Below are positions 53,663 to 63,008 of a DNA stretch of 64,000 bases, piece after piece. How positions within the stretch are numbered: the first letter of the stretch is position 1; every line of letters starts with the position of its first letter. Both the position numbers and the translations under genes were made by a program. A model generated the notes under the pieces. That model was not told the DNA's origin. It did no database searches and saw nothing but the letters and a program-made list of their open reading frames with translations. Location: contig NZ_JAHTMW010000002.1 of NCBI RefSeq assembly GCF_026236535.1, forward strand, positions 310,001 through 374,000, read 5' to 3'. Origin of the DNA: Streptomyces sp. SKN60 (GTDB lineage Bacteria > Actinomycetota > Actinomycetes > Streptomycetales > Streptomycetaceae).

Positions 53663-54687
53663 GGTGTCTCCCCCTGGTCCTGCGGCTGCTGCTGGTCCTG
53701 CTGTCCGGCCGGCTTCTGTGCCTGGTCCTGGGCCTGTCCCCGGGCCTGGTCCTCCGGCTTCACGCCCGGCTGCTGTCCGTCCGGGGGCGGCGGGGTGACC
53801 GTGACGGTGACGGTCGGGGCCGGCTTGGGCTTCTGCGGCAGGACCATGTCGCGCGGGTCGGTGCGCGGGGCCTGGACGACGACGCCGACGATGTCGAGCT
53901 TGGTGAAGCCGACGTACGGGCGGACGTAGACGTTACGGGTGAGGCCGCCGCCCGAGGGGTCGACGCGGACCACCTCGCCGACCGGCACGCCGGGCACGAA
54001 GGGCTTGTCGGCCTGCGAGCCGAAGGTGACGAGGCGGTCGCCGGCCTTGACCTTGGCCTTGCCGTTGAGGAGCTGGACGAGCAGCGGGCGGTCGCCCTGG
54101 CCGGTGGCGAAGCCGAGTTCGTCGGTCTTCTCCATGCGGGTGCCGACGGTGAAGTCGGGGTCGTTGGCGAGCAGCACGGTCGACGTGGAGGGGCCGACGG
54201 TGGTGACCCGGCCGACCAGGCCGGAGCCGTTGAGGACGGTCATGTCGCGGCGGATGCCGTCGCGGGCGCCGACGTCGATGGTGACCGTCCAGGAGAAGCC
54301 CTGGGCCGCTCCTATGGCGATGACCTCGGCGCCCTTGATGCCGTACTGGCCGGCGCCGGCGGTCTTCAGCATGGCGTCGAGCTCGCGCAGCCGGCTGCGG
54401 TTGCGGTCGTCGCTGCCGAGCCTGGCCTTGAGGGCGGCGTTCTCCTGCTCCAGGGCGGCGATCCGGTCGTGCCGCTCGCCGGAGTCGCGGACCGCTCCTA
54501 TGGCGTTGCCGATGGGGTCGACCGCCGAGGCGACTCCGTTCTCGACGGGACCGAAGACCGCGGCCGCGGCCTGTCGGGCACCGTCGACCGGCGACTCCTG
54601 GCCTCCTCGGATGTCCACCGTGATCAGTGCGAACGCGATGGCGATCAGCAGCACCAGGAGCAGCCGGCTCTCTCGTGTGTCCCTCAC
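53659..54687 (-). CDS. mreC: Rod shape-determining protein MreC
   Basis: 342 residues. One N-terminal transmembrane helix (LLLVLLIAIAFALITVDI), a coiled coil (DRIAALEQENAALKARLGSD, RNRSRLRELDAMLKTAG), then the two beta domains of MreC (AQGFSWTVTIDVGARDGIRR, NGSGLVGRVTTVGPSTSTVL, GDRPLLVQLLNGKAKVKAGD). The C-terminal 60 residues are Pro/Gln-rich and low complexity (TVTVTVTPPPPDGQQPG and KPAGQQDQQQPQDQGE). It bridges the membrane complex to PBP2. It is coupled to mreD (GTGA) and lies 117 bases downstream of mreB; that interval has no gene. Confidence 0.95.
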   Translation of the reverse strand: MRDTRESRLLLVLLIAIAFALITVDIRGGQESPVDGARQAAAAVFGPVENGVASAVDPIGNAIGAVRDSGERHDRIAALEQENAALKARLGSDDRNRSRLRELDAMLKTAGAGQYGIKGAEVIAIGAAQGFSWTVTIDVGARDGIRRDMTVLNGSGLVGRVTTVGPSTSTVLLANDPDFTVGTRMEKTDELGFATGQGDRPLLVQLLNGKAKVKAGDRLVTFGSQADKPFVPGVPVGEVVRVDPSGGGLTRNVYVRPYVGFTKLDIVGVVVQAPRTDPRDMVLPQKPKPAPTVTVTVTPPPPDGQQPGVKPEDQARGQAQDQAQKPAGQQDQQQPQDQGETP

Positions 54688-54804
54688 GTGCGGCGGCCGT
54701 GCCCTTCCTCGAAATGACGGGATGTGACGGGTGGTGAAGATGAAGTTGTACGTGTGGCGGTACGGGTACGGGTGCGGGGCCGCCGGTCGGCGGGGCCCCG
54801 CGGG

Positions 54805-55824
54805 TCAGCGGCGCGGCTGGGCGTCGAGGACCTGCTGGAGCGCCTCGAACTCCTCGACGCACTTGCCGGATCCGAGCGCCACCGAGTCCAGCGGGTCCTC
54901 GGCGATGTGGATCGGCATGCCGGTCTCGCGGCGGAGCCGCTCGTCGAGGCCGCGGAGCAGGGCGCCGCCACCCGTGAGAACGATGCCACGGTCCATGACG
55001 TCACCGGAGAGCTCCGGCGGGCACTTGTCCAGGGTGGTCTTGACCGCGTCGACGATCGCGTTGACCGGCTCCTCGATGGCCTTGCGGACCTCGGCGGCGG
55101 AGATCACCACGGTCTTGGGCAGGCCGGAGACCAGGTCGCGGCCGCGGATCTCGGTGTGCTCGTCCTGTTCGAGGTCGTACGCCGAGCCGATGGTGATCTT
55201 GATCTGTTCGGCGGTGCGCTCACCGAGGAGGAGCGAGTACTCCTTCTTGATGTGCTGGATGATCGCGTTGTCCAGCTCGTCGCCGGCCACCCGGATGGAC
55301 TGTGCTGTGACGATTCCGCCGAGGCTGATGACGGCCACCTCGGTGGTGCCGCCGCCGATGTCGACGACCATGTTGCCGGTGGCCTCGTGGACCGGGAGGC
55401 CCGAGCCGATGGCCGCGGCCATGGGCTCCTCGATGATGTGCACCTGGCGGGCGCCGGCCTGGGTGGAGGCCTCGATGACGGCGCGGCGCTCGACTCCGGT
55501 GATGCCGGAGGGCACGCAGACGACGACCCGGGGGCGGGCCAGGTAGCGGCGCTTGTGGATCTTGAGGATGAAGTAGCGGAGCATCCGCTCCGTGATCTCG
55601 AAGTCGGCGATGACGCCGTCCTTGAGCGGGCGGACGGCGACGATGTTGCCGGGCGTCCGGCCGATCATCTTCTTCGCCTCGGCACCGACCGCGAGGATGC
55701 CGCCGGTGTTGGTGTTGATCGCGACGACGGACGGCTCGTTCAGAACGATGCCTCGACCCCTGACGTACACCAGCGTGTTGGCGGTCCCGAGGTCGACAGC
55801 CATGTCACGGCCGATGAACGACAT
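54805..55824 (-). CDS. mreB: Actin-like cell shape and spore wall protein MreB
   Basis: 339 residues. Actin-fold motifs are [20 protein letters not shown] (phosphate 1), [40 protein letters not shown] (phosphate 2), [35 protein letters not shown] (adenosine) and [19 protein letters not shown] 55822-55824 has AAGGGGAAC upstream, which decides against the longer frame beginning at 55845. In streptomycetes MreB with MreC, MreD, PBP2 and RodA directs spore wall thickening. About 220 bases upstream hold the promoter region; I could not define a box with confidence. Confidence 0.97.
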   Translation of the reverse strand: MSFIGRDMAVDLGTANTLVYVRGRGIVLNEPSVVAINTNTGGILAVGAEAKKMIGRTPGNIVAVRPLKDGVIADFEITERMLRYFILKIHKRRYLARPRVVVCVPSGITGVERRAVIEASTQAGARQVHIIEEPMAAAIGSGLPVHEATGNMVVDIGGGTTEVAVISLGGIVTAQSIRVAGDELDNAIIQHIKKEYSLLLGERTAEQIKITIGSAYDLEQDEHTEIRGRDLVSGLPKTVVISAAEVRKAIEEPVNAIVDAVKTTLDKCPPELSGDVMDRGIVLTGGGALLRGLDERLRRETGMPIHIAEDPLDSVALGSGKCVEEFEALQQVLDAQPRR

Positions 55825-56043
55825 TGAGTTCCCCTTGTGTCCCATGAGGATGCGTCGGGCCTTCCCTAGCGGAGCGTTGACGGCTTCTCAGGTAGGCGAG
55901 GTGGTGACTGAAGGTGGTGCGGCGTGGAGTTTTCCCATCGTAGTGCCGCCCGCACGGATACCGCGCGGCGGACCGCCCCAGTCCACCTCTGTATAGGTGA
56001 CGGTATGACGCGGCGATCCGTTCCCGGGATCGGCGTTCATATG

Positions 56044-56079
56044 CCTGGGGGCGACCGAATTCCTTCGGTCGCCCCCAGG
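56044..56079. terminator. Perfect 16-bp terminator hairpin downstream of ndk
   Basis: CCTGGGGGCGACCGAA, loop TTCC, and its exact complement. It lies 63 bases after the ndk stop on the minus strand, between ndk and the mreB promoter region, and so insulates the mre cluster. Confidence 0.85.
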
Positions 56080-56141
56080 CGGTGCCGCCGATCGGCTGAC
56101 ACCCGTTCAGGCGCGTGCCGGAAACCCGGCCCAAGGCCAGG

Positions 56142-56552
56142 TCAGAGGCCCGGGAAGAAGAGCTTCAGCTCGCGGGCGGCGGACTCCTCGGAGTCCGAGG
56201 CGTGGATCAGGTTCTCGCGGACGATGGTGCCGTAGTCGCCGCGGATGGAGCCGGGCGCGGCGGCGATCGGGTCGGTCGGGCCGGCCAGGGTGCGCAGGCC
56301 CTCGATGACCCGCTCGCCCTCGACGACCAGCGCGACGATCGGGCCGGAGGCCATGAAGCCCATGAGCGGCTCGTAGAACGGCTTGCCCTTGTGCTCGCCG
56401 TAGTGCTGCTCCAGGGTCTCCTGGTCCAGCTCGCGCATCTCCAGGGCCGCGATGGTCCAGCCGGCCTTGCGCTCGATACGGCCGATGATCTCGCCGATCA
56501 GGCCACGGCGGACGGCGTCGGGCTTGAGCAGGACGAGCGTGCGCTGGCTCAC
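56142..56552 (-). CDS. ndk: Nucleoside diphosphate kinase
   Basis: 136 residues, standard length. SQRTLVLLKPDAVRRGLIGE, then YGEHKGKPFYEPLMGFMASG, VVEGERVIEGLRTLAGPTDP, and the catalytic His in TIVRENLIHASDSEESA (~115). It equilibrates NTP and dNTP pools. ATG 56550-56552. An MITE-like element lies 33 bases upstream of the start, so it probably sits in or next to the promoter of this gene. Confidence 0.98.
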   Translation of the reverse strand: MSQRTLVLLKPDAVRRGLIGEIIGRIERKAGWTIAALEMRELDQETLEQHYGEHKGKPFYEPLMGFMASGPIVALVVEGERVIEGLRTLAGPTDPIAAAPGSIRGDYGTIVRENLIHASDSEESAARELKLFFPGL

Positions 56553-56585
56553 GGGGGAACTCCTTCAGACAACGGTGTGCGGGGC

Positions 56586-56752
56586 TAGGGCCTGTCCGGC
56601 GGATCAGGGTCGGAAAGGCCGCGGCGTCTGGTGCGGTGGATCGCAAGGCGCCGGAGCGTCGCGATAGCGGAGCTATCGGGGCGCTTCGGCAACGCGGCGA
56701 GGTGCCGTGCCAGGCGTCGCGGGCCCGGCCATGATCCGCCGGACAGGCCCTA
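56586..56752. mobile_element. MITE-like element with 19-bp terminal inverted repeats and TA target duplication
   Basis: The 167-base segment starts TA-GGGCCTGTCCGGCGGATCA and ends with the exact inverse (56732-56752), ending in TA. Outside and including the flanking TA dinucleotides this is what insertion into TA by an IS630/Tc1-type transposase would leave. It encodes no protein. An internal long hairpin (CGATAGC-GGA-GCTATCG at 56662-56678, extended by CCGGAGCG/CGCTTCGG) is present. From memory, similar elements recur in many streptomycetes. Confidence 0.85.
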
Positions 56753-56781
56753 AGAATCTACAGGGCCCGCACCAGCTGTCA

Positions 56782-57150
56782 TCACGCAGCGTCAGGCCCT
56801 GCGGAGCCCTGGGCGGCCTCCTGGCGGGCGGCCCAGTCGGCCTTGACCTGGTCGATGCGGCGTCCGTAGTGCACCGAGCACCACCACAGGACGGCGAAGA
56901 CCGCGCCGAGGAAGAACATCACCGGCACGAAGACACCGCTGGCGATCAGCGCGATCTGGAGGGCCCAGCCGAGCTGCACGCCGCCCGGACGGGTGAGCGT
57001 CCCGCAGAGCAGCACCGACAGGACCATGGCGACCCCGCAGACCCACCACACCGTGGACATCGCCAGCGAGTCGTCCTTCATGGCGACCAGACCGGCGAAG
57101 CCGATGACGAAGAACTCACCGATCAGCGTCGAGGAACACAGCACCCGCAT
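56782..57150 (-). CDS. DUF4233 domain membrane protein
   Basis: 122 residues with about four transmembrane helices: CSSTLIGEFFVIGFAGLVAM, MSTVWWVCGVAMVLSVLLCG, LGWALQIALIASGVFVPVMF and GAVFAVLWWCSVHYGRRIDQ. DUF4233 proteins are nearly always next to folC and ndk in actinobacteria. It lies 9 bases after folC and is co-transcribed. The MITE separates it from ndk by about 230 bases, so ndk probably has its own transcription start here. Function unknown. Confidence 0.93.
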   Translation of the reverse strand: MRVLCSSTLIGEFFVIGFAGLVAMKDDSLAMSTVWWVCGVAMVLSVLLCGTLTRPGGVQLGWALQIALIASGVFVPVMFFLGAVFAVLWWCSVHYGRRIDQVKADWAARQEAAQGSAGPDAA

Positions 57151-57159
57151 GGCCCCGCC

Positions 57160-58680
57160 TCAGCCCCTCTTGAGCAGCAGCCGGGCGTCGCCGACCGTGA
57201 AGATCGAACCGGTCACGAGGACTCCCGCGCCCGCGTACTCGCCCTCTTCCTCGGCGAGGGTGATCGCCGTCTCCAGGGCGTCGTCGAGCCGCGGCTCGAC
57301 CACCACGCGGTCCTCGCCGAAGACCTCGACGGCCAGCGCGGCGAGCGCGTCGACGTCGGTGGCCCGCGGGTTGGAGTTCGCGGTGATCACGACCTCCGCG
57401 AAGATCGGCTCGAAGGCCTCCAGGAGCCCCTTCGCGTCCTTGTCGCCGCTGGTGGACACCACGCCGATGAGCCGCGAGAAGCCGAACGCCTCGCTGACGC
57501 CGTCGGCGGTGGCGCGGGCGCCGTGCGGGTTGTGCGCGGCGTCCAGGATCACCGTCGGCGACTTGCGCACGACCTCCAGGCGGCCGGGCGAGGCCACCTG
57601 GGCGAAGGCCCGGCGGACGGTGTCGAGGTCGAGGGTGCGGGCGTGCTGCGCGCCGATGCCGAAGAAGGCCTCGACGGCGGCGAGCGCCACGGCCGCGTTG
57701 TGCGCCTGGTGCGCACCGTGCAGCGGCAGGAACACGTTGTCGTACTCGCCGCCGAGGCCGCGCAGGGTGAGGAGCTGGCCGCCGACCGCGATCTCGCGGG
57801 AGACGACGCCGAACTCCATGCCCTCGCGGGCCACGGTCGCGTCCACGTCGACGGCCTTCTTCAGGAGCACCTGCGCCGCGTCGACCGGCTGCTGGGCCAG
57901 GATCACGGTCGCGCCCTGCTTGATGACCCCGGACTTCTCGCCGGCGATCTCGGCGGGCGTCTCGCCGAGCCGGTCGGTGTGGTCGAGGTCGATCGGGGTG
58001 ACGACGGCGACGGAGGCGTCGATGACGTTCGTCGCGTCCCAGGTGCCGCCCATGCCGACCTCGACGACGGCCGCGTCGACCGGGGCGTCGGCGAAGGCCG
58101 CGTACGCCATTCCGGTGAGGACCTCGAAGAAGGAGAGCCGGTACTCCTCGCGGGCGTCGACCAGCTCCACGTACGGCGCGATGTCCCGGTAGGTCTCGAC
58201 GAACCGCTCCGGGGCGATCGGGGCGCCGTCCAGGCTGATGCGCTCGGTGATGGTCTGCACATGCGGCGAGGTGTAGCGGCCGGTGCGCAGGTCGAAGGCG
58301 CCGAGCAGGGCCTCGATCATGCGGGCGGTGGAGGTCTTGCCGTTGGTGCCGGTGATGTGGATCGACGGGTACGCGCGCTGCGGCTCGCCGAGCACGTCCA
58401 TCAGCGCGGCGATGCGCGTGACGGAGGGCTCCAGCTTGGTCTCGCCCCAGCGGGTGGACAGCTCGGTCTCGACCTCGCGCAGCGCCTTGGCGACCTCCGG
58501 GTCGGCCGGCGCGCTCGGCACCGGGTCGCCCTGCGGCGGGCCGCCCATGGTGCGCAGGGTGCGGCTGCCGGCCTCGATCACCGCCAGGTCGGGGTCGCGG
58601 TCGGTCTCGTTGTCGACGATGTCGTCGAACAGGTCGTCGCTGGCATCGCGCGGGTCGGTCGGGTCGCTCGGCTCACTCAC
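57160..58680 (-). CDS. folC: Bifunctional folylpolyglutamate synthase / dihydrofolate synthase
   Basis: 506 residues, with a ~60-residue acidic N-terminal extension (DDLFDDIVDNETDRDP) before the Mur-ligase-like fold. Key motifs are PSIHITGTNGKTSTARMIEA (P-loop near residue 110), GRYTSPHVQTITERISLDG, AAVVEVGMGGTWDATNVIDA, VTPIDLDHTDRLGETPAEIAGEKSG split as usual, and PTVILDAAHNPHGARATADG. It adds glutamate to dihydropteroate and folates. ATG 58678-58680. The gene is between the orphan histidine kinase and DUF4233. Confidence 0.96.
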   Translation of the reverse strand: MSEPSDPTDPRDASDDLFDDIVDNETDRDPDLAVIEAGSRTLRTMGGPPQGDPVPSAPADPEVAKALREVETELSTRWGETKLEPSVTRIAALMDVLGEPQRAYPSIHITGTNGKTSTARMIEALLGAFDLRTGRYTSPHVQTITERISLDGAPIAPERFVETYRDIAPYVELVDAREEYRLSFFEVLTGMAYAAFADAPVDAAVVEVGMGGTWDATNVIDASVAVVTPIDLDHTDRLGETPAEIAGEKSGVIKQGATVILAQQPVDAAQVLLKKAVDVDATVAREGMEFGVVSREIAVGGQLLTLRGLGGEYDNVFLPLHGAHQAHNAAVALAAVEAFFGIGAQHARTLDLDTVRRAFAQVASPGRLEVVRKSPTVILDAAHNPHGARATADGVSEAFGFSRLIGVVSTSGDKDAKGLLEAFEPIFAEVVITANSNPRATDVDALAALAVEVFGEDRVVVEPRLDDALETAITLAEEEGEYAGAGVLVTGSIFTVGDARLLLKRG

Positions 58681-58908
58681 ACGTCCAGTCTACGGAGCGC
58701 CACGGACGGAACCCGACGGGACCCGACGCGACCTCGGACGGGCGGCGCGGGCGCCGGCTTCGCAGGGCCGCGACGGCCCCGGGCCGGGGCTCGCGGACGA
58801 CCGCGGCCGGCACGGCCCGGGCGGACGCAGTCCTGCCCGGCGCGGCAGGCGCGGACCACGGCCCGCGAGGCCCCGGGCCGGACGCCCGGCCCAGGTGGGC
58901 TCGCTCGG

Positions 58909-60081
58909 CTACCGAAGCCCCGCCGGCAGCGCCGCCCGCACCACGTACGCGCCGTGCTCGCGCCCGGCGTTCAGGGTGCCGCCCATGCTGGTGACGCGTT
59001 CGGCCATGGAGACCAGGCCGGTGCCGGTGGAGACGGGGGCGCGGGCGGGCGGGGCCGGCGGGAGGGGGTTGCGGACCTCGACGCGGAGGTCGTCGGGGTC
59101 CTCGACGGTGATCGTGACGGTGACCGGGAGGCCGGGGGCGTGCTTGGCGGCGTTCGTGAGGCACTCGCGGACCACCCGGTGGACGGCCGTCTGGCGCAGC
59201 GGCGACAGGGCCTTCGCCTCCTCGGCGACCTCCAGGTGGACCGGGCTGCCCATCCGCTCGCTCTCCTCGGCGAGCGCGGCGAGACCGTCGGGGCCGTCCA
59301 GGCCGGGCGCGGCGGCCCCGTCGTCGCCGCGCCGCACGATCGTCTCGTTGAGCATCCGGTGGGCCCGCCGCGCGGTGTCCGCGAGCTCCTCGAAGTCCTG
59401 CCGGTACGCCGCTCCCCCGGCGTCCCGCCTGGCCCGTACGGCGAGCACCTCGGCCCGCACCGCGAGCACCGTGAGCTCGCGGCCGACCAGGTCGTGGACG
59501 TCCCGGCCGACCGAGATCCGCTCCTCCTGGACGGCCTGCCGGGCGGCGGCCTCGCGGCGCTGGGCCTCCAGGGCGCGCACCAGGTCGTGGCGGTACGCGG
59601 CGATGCCGACGCCCGCCGCGAGGACGCCGATCGGCACGACCAGGCTCAGGAAGTCGCTGAGCGTGTCGCCGTGCCGGGCGGGCCAGCCGGGCGTGTTGAA
59701 GTACGCGTAGGCGGCGGCCACGTACAGCAGGGTGGCGAGCACGGCGGTCCGGCGGCCCCGGAAGCGGCCGAGCGAGTACAGCGCGAACTGGATCATCGTC
59801 AGCTCGTGCAGCCAGCCCATCAGGGCCAGCGCCACCGCGAACGGCACCCAGGGCGCCTTGCGGCGCAGCACCAGCGTGGCCGCGCCGGCGCCGAGGACCA
59901 GGGTGGCGGTGACCCCGGTGAGCGAGTTGTCCTCGCGGGCGAGCCCCGGCACGTCCAGGACCATCAGGCCGAAGGCGCTCAGCGCGGCGACGACGTCCAT
60001 GGCGCGGGGCGACACCGCCCACCGGTCCACGCAGCGGCGCAGCGCGGACGGGGTGGGAAGGGGAAGCATGCGTTCCATCAT
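58909..60081 (-). CDS. Orphan NarL-type sensor histidine kinase
   Basis: 390 residues from the chosen start. The N-terminal half has four to six transmembrane helices (DVVAALSAFGLMVLDVPGLA, PWVPFAVALALMGWLHELTM, TAVLATLLYVAAAYAYFN, LVVPIGVLAAGVGIAAYRHD). Then HisKA_3: EERISVGRDVHDLVGRELTV with the phosphoacceptor His near residue 195, and an HATPase_c domain with VRECLTNAAKHAPGLPVTVT (N box), STGTGLVSMAERVTSMGG (G box). The ATG at 60079-60081 is preferred, but GTG 60139-60141 would add 20 residues. No response regulator gene is adjacent; it sits between valS and folC, which are usually neighbours. Confidence 0.88.
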   Translation of the reverse strand: MMERMLPLPTPSALRRCVDRWAVSPRAMDVVAALSAFGLMVLDVPGLAREDNSLTGVTATLVLGAGAATLVLRRKAPWVPFAVALALMGWLHELTMIQFALYSLGRFRGRRTAVLATLLYVAAAYAYFNTPGWPARHGDTLSDFLSLVVPIGVLAAGVGIAAYRHDLVRALEAQRREAAARQAVQEERISVGRDVHDLVGRELTVLAVRAEVLAVRARRDAGGAAYRQDFEELADTARRAHRMLNETIVRRGDDGAAAPGLDGPDGLAALAEESERMGSPVHLEVAEEAKALSPLRQTAVHRVVRECLTNAAKHAPGLPVTVTITVEDPDDLRVEVRNPLPPAPPARAPVSTGTGLVSMAERVTSMGGTLNAGREHGAYVVRAALPAGLR

Positions 60082-60184
60082 CCCGGGTCTTTCGTCCCGG
60101 GACGGGGGACCTGAAGTCCCGTCCGATGTGAGATCAGGCACTTTCCGATGAAATCGGCATGAAGCGACCTCGGCGGCGATACGC

Positions 60185-60224
60185 GGAAGGGCCCGGCACC
60201 GCGCGTGCGGTACCGGGCCCTTCC
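60185..60224 (-). terminator. Terminator hairpin downstream of valS
   Basis: GGAAGGGCCCGG and CCGGGCCCTTCC pair perfectly, with inner ACCGC/GCGGT and loop GCGT and one C-A mismatch. It lies 25 bases after the valS stop on the minus strand and ends the valS transcript before the histidine kinase gene. Confidence 0.85.
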
Positions 60225-60248
60225 GTACTGCCTGTTACTGCCTACGGG

Positions 60249-62870
60249 CTACGCCTGCGGCAGGCTCTCCAGCTGCGCCTGGATGCGGGCGATGTCCTCG
60301 TCCGCCTTGGCGAGCCGGCCCTTGATCTTGTCGACCACGTTGTCCGGGGCCTTGGCCAGGAAGGCCTCGTTGCCGAGCTTGGCCTCGGCCTGCGCCTTCT
60401 CCTTCTCGGCGGCGGCCAGGTCCTTGGCGAGCCGCTTGCGCTCGGCGGCGACGTCGATCGTGCCCGACAGGTCGAGCGAGACCGTCGCGCCGGCGACCGG
60501 CAGGGAGGCGGTGGCGGCGAAGCCCTCGCCCTCCGGCTGGAGGCGGAGCAGCTGGCGGATGGCGGCCTCGTGCGCGGCGAGCGCGGTGCCGGCCAGCTCC
60601 AGGCGGGCCGGAACCTTCTGGGCGTCCTGGAGGCCCTGCTCCTTGCGGAACCGGCGGACCTCGGTGACGAGCCGCTGGACCAGCTCGATCTCGTCCTCGG
60701 CGGCCTTGTCGCGGAAGCCGCTGTCCTTCGGCCAGTCGGCGATCACCAGCGACTCTCCGCCCGTGAGGGTGGTCCAGAGGGTGTCGGTGACGAACGGGAC
60801 GATCGGGTGCAGCAGCCGCAGCATCACGTCCAGGACCTCGCCGAGGACACGGCCGGAGACCTTGGCCTGCTCGCCGCCCGCGAAGAAGGTGGTCTTCGAC
60901 AGCTCGACGTACCAGGCGAAGACCTCGTCCCACGCGAAGTGGTAGAGCGACTCACTCAGCTTGGCGAACTGGAAGTCCTCGTAGTACGCGTCGACCTGCG
61001 CGACCGTCTCGTTGAGCCGGGACAGGATCCAGCGGTCGGTCGCCGACATCGCGGAGGCGTCCGGCAGCGGGCCCTCGATCGTGGCGCCGTTCATCATCGC
61101 GAAACGGGTCGCGTTCCAGATCTTGTTGGCGAAGTTCCGGGACGCCTGGACCCAGTCCTCGCCGATCGGCACGTCCGCGCCCGGGTTGGCGCCCTTGGCC
61201 AGGGTGAAGCGGACGGCGTCGGAGCCGTACGCGTTCATCCAGTCCAGCGGGTCGACCGCGTTGGGGTTGGACTTCGACATCTTCTTGCCGAACTCGTCGC
61301 GGACGAGGCCGGTGAGGGCGACGGTCTTGAACGGGACCTCGCCGTCCATCGCGTACAGACCGAACATCATCATCCGGGCGACCCAGAAGAAGATGATGTC
61401 GTGGCCGGTGAGCAGGACGTCGGTCGAGTAGAACTTCGCCAGGTCCGGGGTCTGCTCCGGCCAGCCGAGGGTGGAGAACGGCCACAGGCCGGAGGAGAAC
61501 CAGGTGTCCAGGACGTCGGGGTCCTGGGTCCAGCCCTCGCCCGTCGGCGCCTCGTCGTCCGGTCCGAGGCAGACGACCTCGCCGTCGGGGCCGTACCAGA
61601 TCGGGATGCGGTGGCCCCACCACAACTGGCGCGAGATGCACCAGTCGTGCATGTTGTCGACCCAGTCGAAGTAGCGCTTGGAGAGCTCCTTCGGGTGGAT
61701 GTCGACGGAGCCGTCGCGGACGGCGTCGCCGGCGGCCTGCGCCAGCGGGCCGACCTTGACCCACCACTGCATCGACAGACGCGGCTCGACGGTCGTCTTG
61801 CAGCGCGAGCAGTGGCCGACGGAGTGCATGTACGGGCGCTTCTCGGCGACGATCCGGCCCTGCTCCTTGAGCGCGCCGACGATCGCCGAGCGGGCCTCGA
61901 AGCGGTCCAGGCCGAGGAAGGGACCGTGGACGGTGATCACGCCGTGCTCGTCCATGACGGTGAGCGAGGGCAGGTCGTGGCGCTGGCCGATCGCGAAGTC
62001 GTTCGGGTCGTGCGCCGGGGTCACCTTGACGGCGCCGGTGCCGAACTCCGGGTCGACGTGCGTGTCGGCGACGACCGGGATCGTACGGTCCGTCAGCGGC
62101 AGCTTGATCTGCTTGCCGATCAGGTGGGCGTACCGCTCGTCGTCGGGGTGGACGGCGACGGCCGTGTCACCGAGCATCGTCTCGGCGCGGGTCGTCGCGA
62201 CGACCAGGGAGTCCTCGCCCTCGCCGTACCGGATGGAGACGAGCTCGCCGGCGTCGTCCTGGTACTCGACCTCGATGTCGGAGATCGCGGTCAGACAGCG
62301 CGGGCACCAGTTGATGATGCGCTCGGCGCGGTAGATCAGACCGTCCTCGTACAGGTCCTTGAAGATCTTCTGGACGGCCCGGGAGAGGCCCTCGTCCATG
62401 GTGAAACGCTCGCGCGACCAGTCGAGACCGGCGCCGAGGCGGCGCAGCTGGCCGAGGATCCGGCCGCCGTACTCGTCCTTCCACTGCCAGACGCGCTCGA
62501 CGAACTCCTCGCGGCCCAGGTCGTGGCGGGACTTGCCCTCCTCGGCGAGCTGCTGCTCGACCTTGTTCTGGGTCGCGATGCCGGCGTGGTCCATGCCCGG
62601 CAGCCACAGGGTCTCGAAGCCCTGCATGCGCTTGCGGCGGGTGAGGGCGTCCATCAGCGTCACCTGGAAGGCGTGGCCCAGGTGCAGGGCGCCGGTGACG
62701 TTCGGCGGCGGGATGACGATGGTGTACGGCGGCTTGTCGGACTTCGCGTCGGCCTCGAAGTAGCCGCGCTCTACCCAGCGCTCGTACAGCGGCCCCTCTA
62801 CCTCGGCCGGCGTGTACTGGGTCGGCAATTCGGTGGTGGCTGCTGTCTGCTGCTGAGTGTTCTCGGTCAC
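60249..62870 (-). CDS. valS: Valine--tRNA ligase
   Basis: 873 residues. Class Ia synthetase: HIGH as [20 protein letters not shown] (~60), KMSKS as [19 protein letters not shown] (~531), the editing domain with [20 protein letters not shown] and [16 protein letters not shown], the Cys zinc-like motif [20 protein letters not shown] and GHCSRCKTT, and a C-terminal coiled-coil arm ([20 protein letters not shown] and [15 protein letters not shown]). ATG 62868-62870. The leader before the gene (62871-63000) shows no leader peptide or attenuator that I could see, unlike leuS. Confidence 0.98.
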   Translation of the reverse strand: MTENTQQQTAATTELPTQYTPAEVEGPLYERWVERGYFEADAKSDKPPYTIVIPPPNVTGALHLGHAFQVTLMDALTRRKRMQGFETLWLPGMDHAGIATQNKVEQQLAEEGKSRHDLGREEFVERVWQWKDEYGGRILGQLRRLGAGLDWSRERFTMDEGLSRAVQKIFKDLYEDGLIYRAERIINWCPRCLTAISDIEVEYQDDAGELVSIRYGEGEDSLVVATTRAETMLGDTAVAVHPDDERYAHLIGKQIKLPLTDRTIPVVADTHVDPEFGTGAVKVTPAHDPNDFAIGQRHDLPSLTVMDEHGVITVHGPFLGLDRFEARSAIVGALKEQGRIVAEKRPYMHSVGHCSRCKTTVEPRLSMQWWVKVGPLAQAAGDAVRDGSVDIHPKELSKRYFDWVDNMHDWCISRQLWWGHRIPIWYGPDGEVVCLGPDDEAPTGEGWTQDPDVLDTWFSSGLWPFSTLGWPEQTPDLAKFYSTDVLLTGHDIIFFWVARMMMFGLYAMDGEVPFKTVALTGLVRDEFGKKMSKSNPNAVDPLDWMNAYGSDAVRFTLAKGANPGADVPIGEDWVQASRNFANKIWNATRFAMMNGATIEGPLPDASAMSATDRWILSRLNETVAQVDAYYEDFQFAKLSESLYHFAWDEVFAWYVELSKTTFFAGGEQAKVSGRVLGEVLDVMLRLLHPIVPFVTDTLWTTLTGGESLVIADWPKDSGFRDKAAEDEIELVQRLVTEVRRFRKEQGLQDAQKVPARLELAGTALAAHEAAIRQLLRLQPEGEGFAATASLPVAGATVSLDLSGTIDVAAERKRLAKDLAAAEKEKAQAEAKLGNEAFLAKAPDNVVDKIKGRLAKADEDIARIQAQLESLPQA

Positions 62871-63008
62871 GGGCCCAGTTTAGGGGTGTCCCGGAGCTGT
62901 CCTGAAACTCGATTGTTCCGTAACGGTGTGCCCCCCAGCGCTCCGGCCCGTCGCGGCTTCCGACAGGATGTTCGCTACGCATAAACATCCTGTGAGGGGA
63001 ACCTGTCC

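Noticed and set aside
54735-54800. GC hairpin in the mreB-mreC interval as a terminator
   Set aside because: Pairing needs a two-base bulge and there is no T tract; more likely chance in GC-rich DNA.
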